Below are positions 17,048 through 24,815 of a DNA stretch of 64,000 nucleotides, piece by piece. The notes under the pieces were generated by a model. It had not been told where the DNA came from, did no database searches, and worked only from the letters and a program-made list of their open reading frames with translations. A program made the position numbers and the translations under genes. This stretch comes from Chitinophagales bacterium. GTDB taxonomy: Bacteria > Bacteroidota > Bacteroidia > Chitinophagales > Chitinophagaceae. Numbering within the stretch: position 1 is the first letter of the stretch; every line of letters starts with the position of its first letter. The DNA lies in contig JAIXKI010000002.1 in the NCBI GenBank assembly GCA_026936105.1, positions 526,713-590,712 on the forward strand, in the 5' to 3' direction.

Positions 17048-17393
17048 CATTTATATGGATGGGTTAGTAAGTACCGGGAATAAAATTCCCGACACAATAT
17101 TAAATATAAATTTTGCTAACAAAAAAAATTTTTTGATATTTTTTATTCACACCCTTGTCAGCGGTGTGGATAATAGCACACCTGTTAACAGCATTGCTGC
17201 TTAATATAAAAATGATCCGGATCATTTTTATGGATTGTTCTTTACATCACTCTTGCGATACAATTCTTCTTATTTGATTTTATTTTTATCAGGAAGAAAA
17301 AGATTTCCCAATGAGAAGTGAGTTGTTTCTATCAATGACCGGTAGGCGAATAAAGCAATTCAGGACTTATTACCTTTACGCAAACAACAACGT
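17048..17393. other. Gene-free stretch with motif plus hairpin
   Basis: No convincing ORF. It contains the 15-mer ATGGGTTAGTAAGTA (17059-17073), followed after 1 nt by the hairpin CGGGAAT-AAA-ATTCCCG (17075-17091); the same 15-mer plus hairpin occurs on the minus strand at 43310-43273. Then come A/T tracts, an imperfect inverted repeat around 17147-17165 (CACACCC and GGTGTG), a second palindromic element AAAATGATCCGGATCATTTT (17209-17228), and a TACCTTTA box just ahead of the lpxD-like gene. It may be a small RNA locus and the lpxD promoter region. Confidence 0.4.
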
Positions 17394-18344
17394 ATGCGTT
17401 TTGAAAAACCGGTTTCTCTTGATACAATAGCAAAACTGATCGGCGCTGAAATAGCCGGTGATGCCCATGCCCTGGCAACCGGCATCAATGAGATTCACAA
17501 AGTGGAAAAGGGAGATCTTGTATTCGTTGATCATCCCAAGTATTATGATCAGTGCATTCATTCGGCAGCCAGTTATATCATCATCAATAAAAGAACGGAG
17601 TTTCCGGAAGGAAAAGCTTTGCTGATTGTGGAAGAACCTTTTGAAGCCTACCAGGCCATCGTGGATCATTTCCGGCCTTTTTCTCCTTCCATGAAAATGC
17701 TGAGTGACTCGGCAAGCATCGGAAAAGACACCGTCATTCTTCCCAATGCCTATATCGGGAATCATGTTCAGATAGGCGACCGGTGCATCATTCATCCTAA
17801 TGTGACCATTATGGATCATTGTGTGATCGGCAATGACGTGATCATCCAGGCAGGAACGGTGATCGGCAGCGATGCGTTTTATTACAATAAGAAAACCAAC
17901 CGCGATATTCATTATAAAAAGATGAAGAGCTGCGGCAGGGTGGTGATCGGAGATGGGGTGGAGATAGGCGCAGGATGCACCATTGACCGTGGTGTAAGCG
18001 GAGACACTTTGATAGGCGCCGGCACCAAGATGGATAACATGGTGCATATCGGCCATGATACAGTGATCGGGAAAAATTGTTTGTTTGCTGCCCAGGTGGG
18101 AATTGCAGGAGCAACAACTATTGAAGATAATGTCATTCTCTGGGGACAGGTGGGGGTTAGTAAAACGCTGACGATCGGAAAAGGCGCTATAGTGCTGGCG
18201 CAAAGCGGTGTGCCTTCTTCACTGGCCGGGGGTAAAACCTATTTCGGTTATCCTGCAGAAGATGCTTCCATGAAAAGAAGAGAACTGGTATGGATAAAAA
18301 GAATCCCGGAACTGTGGAAGAAAGTAATGGAGAAGAAAGAGTGA
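17394..18344 (+). CDS. lpxD: UDP-3-O-acylglucosamine N-acyltransferase-like protein (LpxD family)
   Basis: Acyltransferase of lipid A synthesis, which adds a hydroxyacyl chain to the glucosamine 2-amino group. The 316-residue protein has an N-terminal LpxD uridine-binding-like domain (residues 1-95) and a left-handed beta helix of hexapeptide repeats (about 105-275), with the catalytic-type His in [11 protein letters not shown] and the block [16 protein letters not shown]. It is shorter than typical LpxD (about 340), and Bacteroidota can carry a second LpxD-like paralogue, so the exact substrate is uncertain. Its last 20 codons ([20 protein letters not shown]) have been copied twice downstream together with a palindromic repeat. 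Confidence 0.85.
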   Translation: MRFEKPVSLDTIAKLIGAEIAGDAHALATGINEIHKVEKGDLVFVDHPKYYDQCIHSAASYIIINKRTEFPEGKALLIVEEPFEAYQAIVDHFRPFSPSMKMLSDSASIGKDTVILPNAYIGNHVQIGDRCIIHPNVTIMDHCVIGNDVIIQAGTVIGSDAFYYNKKTNRDIHYKKMKSCGRVVIGDGVEIGAGCTIDRGVSGDTLIGAGTKMDNMVHIGHDTVIGKNCLFAAQVGIAGATTIEDNVILWGQVGVSKTLTIGKGAIVLAQSGVPSSLAGGKTYFGYPAEDASMKRRELVWIKRIPELWKKVMEKKE

Positions 18345-18367
18345 AAATGATTTTTATAAATTCATCC

Positions 18368-18453
18368 GCTCTTCGAAACTTGCAGTTTAGAAGACTTATT
18401 TGATCGCTTCAAGCGATATAATATTGCTGCGAGACAGAATGTCTCGCAGAGCT
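18368..18453. repeat. Two-stem palindromic repeat, copy R2
   Basis: Begins GCTCTTCGAAACTTGCAG, then ATCGCTTCAAGCGAT (stem 1, perfect palindromic arms) and the stem GCGAGACAGAATGTCTCGC (stem 2). Copy R3 is identical in most of its length; R1 at 7775 is a close relative. Confidence 0.85.
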
Positions 18454-18541
18454 GGGAATTGGTATGGATAAAAAGAATCCCTGAATTGTGGAAGAAAGAG
18501 ATGGAGAAGAAAGAGTGAAAATGATTTTTATAAATTCATCC

Positions 18542-18627
18542 GCTCTTCGAAACTTGCAGTTTAGAAGACTTATTTGATCGCTTCAAGCGATATAATATTG
18601 CTGCGAGACAGAATGTCTCGCAGAGCT
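18542..18627. repeat. Two-stem palindromic repeat, copy R3
   Basis: Same 86-bp element as R2, displaced by 174 bp with the preceding lpxD tail, showing that tail and repeat were duplicated as one unit. Confidence 0.85.
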
Positions 18628-18727
18628 GGGAGACACGAACCAGGGCAACGGGGAATTGGTCCAGATAAAAAGAATCCTGGAATTGTGGAAGAAAGTGATG
18701 GAGAAGAAAGATTGAAAATGATTTTCA

Positions 18728-19807
18728 TCATTCCGGCGGATCATAATCATACGGCAACTGATCCGCTAAATTTTTCCAGCTCCAGTATCCCTGGTTGATC
18801 CAGTCTTTCTGATCATAATAGTAACCGTTCTCATTGATGACAATGGCATCATTCAGGTCAACATAGGAAATCTGGGAGCCGACGTTCTTCGGCAAACCGA
18901 ATTTTTTTATGTATTCCGGCTCCGGCCTTTTTTTCAAATACGAAACACTGATCTTTCTGGGGTACCAGATCTCTATTTCCATCGTACTGTCCAACCCGCC
19001 GTAATAGATCGTATCATAAGGATCTTTTACAGGAATAAATTTAGTGTCACTGTTTTCATCAAGCATATCAATAGTGAATCCGTTTTCGGTCAATGTGCTG
19101 TCATAATAAGACCGCATGAAATGCAGCTTGGAACCAAAATAAGCTTTGGACCTGTTGGCATTCCAGGTTTTCATTTCCTGCTCTGTTCCTTCCATGCCGG
19201 AATAAAAACAAAAACCTTTATAAAGATTTATATCGGTTTTGTAGTAGTAAACGAAAGAGTCAAGCTGATAACGGAGATTATAACCCAAAGCTTTATTTTC
19301 GATCTGAACAGGCTCTATTGCCAACACTTTCAGCTTATTACTTTTTTTATAGAAATAGAATTTCAATACTTCAGGATTCTGAATGGTGCAAAGCCGTGCA
19401 TTGGGTGTGGCTCCGATAAAATGTTCCGTAAAGAAATTCCCATACTTCTCCCATCCGTCCGCAACTTCATTGCTGCTTTGAATGATCACCTCCTGAAGGT
19501 CCTTCTCCTGTTTTATCATGGGGATCATCAATCCTGAAGTATCATAACTGATGCGAATGGTTTGTGGTTTATATCCTGTATAAGTGATGATCATGTCATA
19601 ACCGCCTCCTGCTTTTGTCTGCAGGCTGAACTCACCTTGCTTGTTGGTGGAGGTGCCAACCGTTGTATTATGAAAATAAACGGAAGCTCCGGGTAATGGT
19701 TCACCGGAAGCAGAGTCGGTGATCATACCTGATACATGAAACTGTGTGAATGCGGCGGAAGCAAGGCTCATGAAAAAAATAAGGAAAGCCGGATAAATTA
19801 TTTTCAT
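18728..19807 (-). CDS. Secreted protein with CarboxypepD_reg-like domain
   Basis: A 359-residue exported protein with a signal peptide (MKIIYPAFLIFFMSLASAAF). Residues of about 22-110 form a carboxypeptidase-regulatory-like beta sandwich: VSGMITDSASGEPLPGASVY and the GTSTNKQGEFSL block, as seen at the N-terminus of SusC/TonB receptors. The rest is a Tyr-rich beta-type domain with no recognised catalytic motif. ATG 19807 is chosen because the longer frame to 19858 would overlap the epimerase gene stop at 19842. It is the last gene of a three-gene leftward group and ends at the tandem repeat array. Confidence 0.8.
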   Translation of the reverse strand: MKIIYPAFLIFFMSLASAAFTQFHVSGMITDSASGEPLPGASVYFHNTTVGTSTNKQGEFSLQTKAGGGYDMIITYTGYKPQTIRISYDTSGLMIPMIKQEKDLQEVIIQSSNEVADGWEKYGNFFTEHFIGATPNARLCTIQNPEVLKFYFYKKSNKLKVLAIEPVQIENKALGYNLRYQLDSFVYYYKTDINLYKGFCFYSGMEGTEQEMKTWNANRSKAYFGSKLHFMRSYYDSTLTENGFTIDMLDENSDTKFIPVKDPYDTIYYGGLDSTMEIEIWYPRKISVSYLKKRPEPEYIKKFGLPKNVGSQISYVDLNDAIVINENGYYYDQKDWINQGYWSWKNLADQLPYDYDPPE

Positions 19808-19841
19808 AGACAGTGGTTGTCTTAAAAGATATGCTTTGTAA

Positions 19842-20837
19842 CTACGCTTGTGTGGCATTTATTGTGCCAAGGTATTTTTCGCAGGCTTTTTTTATGGCAT
19901 CTTCAAGCGGGGTGAAGGAAAAACCCTGAAGCGCATTGAGTATTTTATCATTTTCAAAATAAGTATTGCTTTTCGCCACCCTGACACTTTCTTTGGTAAG
20001 CAAGGGTTTTGATCCGGTGGCCAATGAACGAATCTGATCTGCAAACAAAGCGAGCTGCATCATCACCGGAGAAGCAAGGGCCGTGGGCCGCTTTTTGCCA
20101 AATCCGTCAGCCATGGCATCCTGGATATTCCGGTAAGGCATGTTGAATCCGCTTACAATGAAGCGTTCTTCGGTTATATCTTTTTCCAGCATCAGCGCTG
20201 CCACCCTTGCCACATCTTCCACGCTGACAAAACCATTAACACCATTGCTGTACCAGCGGAAACCATGATACATCTTTTTAAAAATGGCACAGCTTGATGT
20301 ATTCCAGTCTCCGAAACCCAGGACGGTGGATGGGTTCAGAATAACGGCATTCAGGCCTTCGCCGATACCGCGCCATACTTCCATTTCTCCCTTATACTTG
20401 CTGATGGCATAGTGAGTGTTGGATTTATGCTCTTCCCATTTTTTCTCTTCATTCACATGGGCGCCTTTCTCTTTACGGCCCAATGCCGCCACGGAACTGA
20501 TATGGATGAAGCGCCGGATATTTTTTTCCAATGCCATATTGACCACGTTTGCCGTTCCATCCACATTCACCCTGTACATATCCTTCCTCTCTTTTTTCGA
20601 AAAGGATACTACACCTGCCGCATGGATCACCGAATCAATCCCTGTCATCGCATCTTCAAGCGCCACAGGGTCCAGCAGATCTGCTTCCACCCATTCCACT
20701 TTGTCCAGGATATCATTTGAAATATAAAACGGAAGTTTATTGCTTCGGCGGATCGCCCTCACGGGATAATTTTTCTCAATCAGCTCTCTGATGATGTAAG
20801 AGCCCACAAAACCTGTTCCGCCTGTAACTAATACCAT
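19842..20837 (-). CDS. NAD-dependent epimerase/dehydratase family protein
   Basis: A 331-residue extended SDR. The Rossmann motif TGGTGFVGS is at residues 5-13; the catalytic Ser (HISSVAALG) and YAISK (Tyr and Lys) are near 115-150. The pattern resembles dihydroflavonol reductase or 3-beta-HSD-like members that act on hydroxy or keto groups of small molecules. It begins one base before the upstream gene's stop region ends (20837/20838), so the two are tightly coupled. Pairing with a 3-hydroxyacyl-CoA dehydrogenase suggests a shared acyl or ketone metabolic role (inference). Substrate unknown. Confidence 0.87.
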   Translation of the reverse strand: MVLVTGGTGFVGSYIIRELIEKNYPVRAIRRSNKLPFYISNDILDKVEWVEADLLDPVALEDAMTGIDSVIHAAGVVSFSKKERKDMYRVNVDGTANVVNMALEKNIRRFIHISSVAALGRKEKGAHVNEEKKWEEHKSNTHYAISKYKGEMEVWRGIGEGLNAVILNPSTVLGFGDWNTSSCAIFKKMYHGFRWYSNGVNGFVSVEDVARVAALMLEKDITEERFIVSGFNMPYRNIQDAMADGFGKKRPTALASPVMMQLALFADQIRSLATGSKPLLTKESVRVAKSNTYFENDKILNALQGFSFTPLEDAIKKACEKYLGTINATQA

Positions 20838-21707
20838 TTAAAGATCAGGATTGGAGATGTAATATTTATAGTACCCTTCACCGGTTTTCTTTCCCAGTTT
20901 TTTCCCTTTTACTTTTTGTTCCTGGATGAAGGAAGGTCTTAACCGTTCCGGCATTCCCAATTGTTCATAAACAGAACAACTTACTTCATAGTTCACATCA
21001 TTGCCGATCAGGTCCATCAGCCGGAACGGCCCCATTTTAAAACCGGTTGCTTCCATCAGGCGGTCAATTTGAGAAAGATCAACTCCTTCTTCTGCCATTC
21101 GCAATGATTCGATATAATAAGGCCTTGCCACCCTGTTCACAATAAAACCGGGCGAGTCTTTGCAGACCACAGGAATCTTATTCATTTTTTTTGCCAGTTC
21201 AACAATGGCCTGTGTTGTTTTTTCATTGGTGTGAACTGTGGTGACCACTTCCACCAGTTTCATTACCGGTGCGGGATTGAAAAAATGCATGCCTATGATC
21301 CTTTCAGGGTTTTCAATCCGCTCAGCAATTTTGGCAACGGATAAGGAAGATGTATTGCTGGCAAAAATGCAATCATTACTGTTGATCTCAGCAAGCTGTT
21401 TGAATAAAGCGGCCTTGGCTCCCTCTTTTTCAATGATCGCTTCAATGACGATGCCTGCCTTGCACTTTTGAATTTCATTGGTAAAAAGGATTCGTTCATA
21501 TATCTCAGCTTTCTCTGTTGAATTTATTTTTCCTTTTGTTTCCCAATAAGATACTCCGTTGCTGATGGAGTGTTTTGCTATTTGAAGAACTTCGGTATTA
21601 AGATCATAAAGGATGGTATAGTACCCCGCCCGGGCAGCGAGTTGTGCAATGCCGCTGCCCATGGTGCCGGCGCCGCAAACACAAATAATATCGGATGAAG
21701 ATCCCAT
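20838..21707 (-). CDS. 3-hydroxyacyl-CoA (3-hydroxybutyryl-CoA) dehydrogenase
   Basis: A 289-residue enzyme that oxidises 3-hydroxyacyl-CoA with NAD. The N-terminal Rossmann domain has GAGTMGSGIAQ (residues 11-21), and the central block IIGMHFFNPAPVMKLVEVV holds the catalytic His. The C-terminal helical domain includes DSPGFIVNRVARPYY and a Glu/Asn-containing LMDLIGNDVNYEV. The length and sequence are those of the monofunctional HbdA/PaaH type, not the large FadB fusion. First gene of the three-gene leftward group; an upstream TATCTTTA-like box lies in the gap to 21792. Confidence 0.9.
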   Translation of the reverse strand: MGSSSDIICVCGAGTMGSGIAQLAARAGYYTILYDLNTEVLQIAKHSISNGVSYWETKGKINSTEKAEIYERILFTNEIQKCKAGIVIEAIIEKEGAKAALFKQLAEINSNDCIFASNTSSLSVAKIAERIENPERIIGMHFFNPAPVMKLVEVVTTVHTNEKTTQAIVELAKKMNKIPVVCKDSPGFIVNRVARPYYIESLRMAEEGVDLSQIDRLMEATGFKMGPFRLMDLIGNDVNYEVSCSVYEQLGMPERLRPSFIQEQKVKGKKLGKKTGEGYYKYYISNPDL

Positions 21708-21791
21708 GAATTAGTGGCGTAAAGATATTGTTTGTTGATCTTTGGCAGTTTATTTATCAGAAGAATCTCTTATCTTGAACGAAATTTATTT

Positions 21792-22421
21792 ATGGAACCC
21801 ATTCAACCACCCCCACCCACACCCTCTTATAGCCAACCGGTTCCCTCAAAGGGAATATTGGGATCCAGGATCCCTTCTACTGTAGCATTTGCTGTCGGGA
21901 TTCTTTTATTTCTGCTTCCTTTTTCAGAAATAAAATGCAATAACAACGTGCTCATGGATAAAACAGGGATTGGATTTGTGCTTGCACAAGACTGGAAAAC
22001 GACCAATAATACTTTCGGGAATGAAACGAATGATGCAACCAAAAAGACAAACTCTGAAAAAGAAGGCAATGCTCAGTATTTTGCTATTGCTGCATTGGCC
22101 CTGGCAGTTCTGGGCTTACTTTTTTCATTCGGGAATGCCCGCAGTGGCGGATCGGCAGGTATGGTAACGGGTGTTTTATCTGCAGGCTCTTTAGTAGGAC
22201 TGATGATTGAAGTAACAAGATGGTTTAATGCAGGTCTTGCAAAAGAAGCTGCTGAAAAAGCCAATACGGGTAATGATACATTAGGATTTAACAAAATAGG
22301 CGATACATTGGGAAGCAGTATGCAATTGAGTTTTACCTTTTGGTTCTATATTGCATTGATTGCATTTTTAGCTGCGGCATTTTTCAGTTATATGCGAAGG
22401 AAGAATTCAAATAAGAGCTAA
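21792..22421 (+). CDS. Hypothetical four-helix membrane protein
   Basis: I do not recognise a family. The 209-residue product has a Pro-rich cytoplasmic N-terminus (MEPIQPPPPTPSYSQPVPSK) and four hydrophobic segments (about residues 30-50, 98-116, 124-142 and 178-200). A soluble loop between helices 1 and 2 is rich in Asn, Thr and Lys. ATG 21792 is preferred over the open frame from 21732. Similar Pro-rich small membrane proteins are common in Bacteroidota with no assigned role. No operon partner; a decayed toxin-antitoxin pair follows. Confidence 0.65.
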   Translation: MEPIQPPPPTPSYSQPVPSKGILGSRIPSTVAFAVGILLFLLPFSEIKCNNNVLMDKTGIGFVLAQDWKTTNNTFGNETNDATKKTNSEKEGNAQYFAIAALALAVLGLLFSFGNARSGGSAGMVTGVLSAGSLVGLMIEVTRWFNAGLAKEAAEKANTGNDTLGFNKIGDTLGSSMQLSFTFWFYIALIAFLAAAFFSYMRRKNSNKS

Positions 22422-22568
22422 GGATATTTTTATCAGCTCAAAACCTAAATTATTGAATAGTATAGGTAGGCTAAAGAAGTTAGATATTGTTTAGTATTCG
22501 TTTTGGCGATTTTCTTTACCTTATCCGCTTTAATATTTAACTTACGATAAAAATTAAGATTATTTTAA

Positions 22569-23242
22569 ATGCTTCTCATAGCCGATAAAAAAAACTATCT
22601 TTAGGGATCGGGCTTTATTCGATACCCGATGTAGCACAGATATTACTTCTGGATCCTGCTTTTGTAAGAAGGTGGTTGAAAGAATATTGGGGCAATAAAT
22701 TTAAGTCAGGTAAAAAAAACTATGCATCATGGGGACAAGGAAGGAATAAAGTTGTTCATTTCTATACACTAATTGAATTTTATGTTTTTTATCAACTACG
22801 AAAACAAGGGCTTAGTGCTCAAAGTATTTCAAAATCCCGCGAAATTATTGCTGAAGAATTAGGAACACAATACCCATTTGCTTCATCAATCATTTTGACA
22901 GATGGCAGAAAAATTCTTTATAAAATTGATGATAGAATAATTAATGCAGATAAAACGAAACAATTAAATTTCGTATCCATCATCGAAGAGTTTTGTAAAC
23001 AAATTGATTTTGAGAAAAATCATCTTGCCCTCAGATATTGGCCATTAGGAAAAGAAAAAAATATTGTTGTTGATCCACATCATCAATTAGGGCAGCCAAT
23101 TGTGAAAAACACTAATATTCTTGCTGAGACGCTTTATCGTATGCATAAAGCTGGTGAAACTCCTGCTTTTATTGCTTCTTTGTATAATGTTTCAGAAAAT
23201 GACGTTGCTTCTTCTGTTGAATTCTTCAATAAAGCAGCTTGA
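22569..23242 (+). pseudogene. DUF433-type antitoxin, apparently frameshifted near the start
   Basis: The 188-residue open part from TTG 22676 carries an N-terminal MerR-like remnant and a C-terminal DUF433 helix-turn-helix (QPIVKNTNILAETL, then ASLYNVSENDV). The homologous N-terminus GIGLYSIPDVAQILLLDP lies in the same frame upstream (22607-22660), but that frame has no ATG, GTG or TTG before a TAA at 22586. An ATG at 22569 (MLLIAD) runs into the right place only if the eight-A run at 22587-22594 had one more A. Thus the gene is either broken by a homopolymer indel, recoded, or mis-sequenced. It overlaps the downstream toxin gene by one base. Confidence 0.6.
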
Positions 23243-23643
23243 TGAAATTCTTTATTGATGAAAATATGCCATCACAACTTGCAGAAGGGCTTGCCATTTT
23301 GTAAAAGCCAAATAATGAAGGTGTTGAGATTTTCTCCATACAAAAAAAATTTGGGAGGGGAACTAAGGATGACGATTGGATACCAGATATAGGCCAAAAT
23401 AACGGAATAGTAATAACTCAGGATTATAATATCCAGCGAACACGCCAGCAATATGAATTATTGAAAAAATATAAGGTAGGTATCTTTTATTTGAGACCAC
23501 CAGGTAAAGTAGGGTATAAATATTGGCAAATGGTAAAAACAATTATAAACCATTGGGAAGAGATTAAAGACCTTGCAAAAAGCACTAAATTACCTTTTGC
23601 GTTTAGAATTATGCCGAAAGGGAAAATTGAAAAAATTAGTTAG
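23242..23643 (+). pseudogene. DUF5615 PIN-like toxin with internal stop
   Basis: The frame reads MKFFIDENMPSQLAEGLAIL, then TAA at 23302-23304, then continues in the same frame for 112 codons to TAG. The family acidic residues are present on both sides: DEN near the start, then TKDDDWIPDIG and VITQDYNIQR. These are the features of the Mut7-C-like DUF5615 nuclease usually paired with DUF433 proteins. The start overlaps the antitoxin stop as ATGA. One premature stop inactivates it, unless an internal start is used. The pair is thus a toxin-antitoxin relic. Confidence 0.8.
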
Positions 23644-23655
23644 CGCCTACGCTTA

Positions 23656-24717
23656 CTAAGCCATACTTGTAAACTGCTTCAGAAACCTTACATCATTCTC
23701 GCTGAAAAGGCGGATGTCATTCACGCCATAGAGTAACATGGCAGGACGTTCAATTCCCATTCCGAATGCAAAGCCTGTGTATTTGTTGGAATCAATGCCG
23801 CAATTTTCTAAAACTTTCGGATGCACCATGCCGCAACCCAGGATCTCCACCCATCCCGTTTGTTTGCAGATGCGGCAACCTTTTCCTCCGCAAATAAAAC
23901 AAGTGATGTCCATTTCCGCACTAGGCTCTGTGAATGGAAAGTAGGAAGGACGGAATCTTGGTTTAATATCCTTGCCATACATTTCCTGTGCAAAGAAATA
24001 AAGCGTTTGTTTCAGGTCGGCAAAGCTTACATGTTCATCCACATATAATCCTTCCACCTGGTGAAAGAAGCAATGAGACCGGGCGCTGATCGTTTCATTT
24101 CTATACACACGGCCGGGGCACACGATCCTGATTGGCAAATTTCCCTGTCCACTCTGGCGGTTTTTCTCCATTACCCTTATCTGCACATTGCTGGTGTGAG
24201 TGCGCAGCAGCCAGTCGGTATGCCCTTCCAGCTGATGCTGTATATAAAAGGTGTCCTGCATGTCGCGGGCAGGATGGTTTTCAGAAATATTCAGCGCCGT
24301 GAAATTGTGCCAGTCATCTTCTATCTCGGGCCCGTCTGCTATGGAGAAACCAAGACGTTGAAAAATAGAAACGATCCGGTTGCGCATCAGGGTTATCGGG
24401 TGACGGCTGCCGGGAGTCAACGGATCACCGGGAAGGGAAAGATCTATCTGGTCGCCGGAAGACTGTTGATGTACATTAACTGCTTCTTTGATAGATTCAT
24501 ATTTTGTTTCTGCAAAGGCCTTCAGGTCATTCATCATCTGGCCGAACTCTTTTTTCTTTTCTCCCGGAATATTTTTCATTTCACCCATCAGGTTCTTAAT
24601 GATTCCTTTTGACCCCAGGTATTTAATGCGGAAATTTTCGGCCGACTGCGGATCCGTGGCGGCATAGTTCCCGATCTCCTTTTTATAATTTTCTATCTGC
24701 TCAAGTAATTGCTCCAT
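23656..24717 (-). CDS. pheS: Phenylalanine-tRNA ligase alpha subunit
   Basis: Catalytic subunit of the alpha2-beta2 class II enzyme that charges tRNA-Phe. The 353-residue protein has the N-terminal coiled-coil for tRNA (1-90), then the class II core with GSRHPITLMRNRIVSIFQRL, motif 2 in RTHTSNVQIRVM and VYRNETISARSHCFFHQVEG, and the Phe-binding FRPSYFPFTEPSAEMD. Motif 3 is GFAFGMGIERPAML. A CxxC pair set (CFICGGKGCRICKQTGW) occurs in the usual place for Bacteroidota. pheT is not adjacent, as is common in this phylum. Confidence 0.96.
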   Translation of the reverse strand: MEQLLEQIENYKKEIGNYAATDPQSAENFRIKYLGSKGIIKNLMGEMKNIPGEKKKEFGQMMNDLKAFAETKYESIKEAVNVHQQSSGDQIDLSLPGDPLTPGSRHPITLMRNRIVSIFQRLGFSIADGPEIEDDWHNFTALNISENHPARDMQDTFYIQHQLEGHTDWLLRTHTSNVQIRVMEKNRQSGQGNLPIRIVCPGRVYRNETISARSHCFFHQVEGLYVDEHVSFADLKQTLYFFAQEMYGKDIKPRFRPSYFPFTEPSAEMDITCFICGGKGCRICKQTGWVEILGCGMVHPKVLENCGIDSNKYTGFAFGMGIERPAMLLYGVNDIRLFSENDVRFLKQFTSMA

Positions 24718-24815
24718 GGCCGCAAAGATAGGTGAAGAAAAAAGAGAGCTATAATTAAAAAAACGGAACTTTTCTTCTTATGTCCTTTGTATCTTAGCTA
24801 TAATATTCAGTGGTT

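Larger units (their letters stand above)
18282..18727 (+). repeat. Tandem array: lpxD 3' tail alternating with repeat R2/R3
   Basis: Order is T1 (18282-18367, the genuine lpxD end), R2, T2 (18456-18541), R3, T3 (18654-18727). T1 and T2 are nearly identical, including the stop codon and the downstream sequence GTGAAAATGATTTTTATAAA; their offset is exactly 174 bp. T3 is offset a further 198 bp because of about 23 extra bases (18629-18651, starting AGACACGAACCAGGG) and is more diverged. All three still encode close versions of the peptide [14 protein letters not shown]. The copies T2 and T3 have no start codon and are not genes. Confidence 0.9.

Noticed and set aside
17055-17210. A plus-strand frame of about 50 codons starting at ATG 17055 in the gene-free gap.
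   Set aside because: The composition is AT-driven, with no family features; it covers hairpins and A/T tracts better explained as non-coding.
18456-18727. The lpxD tail copies read as short genes.
   Set aside because: They keep the reading frame and stop but have no start codon or upstream signals; they are duplicated gene ends.
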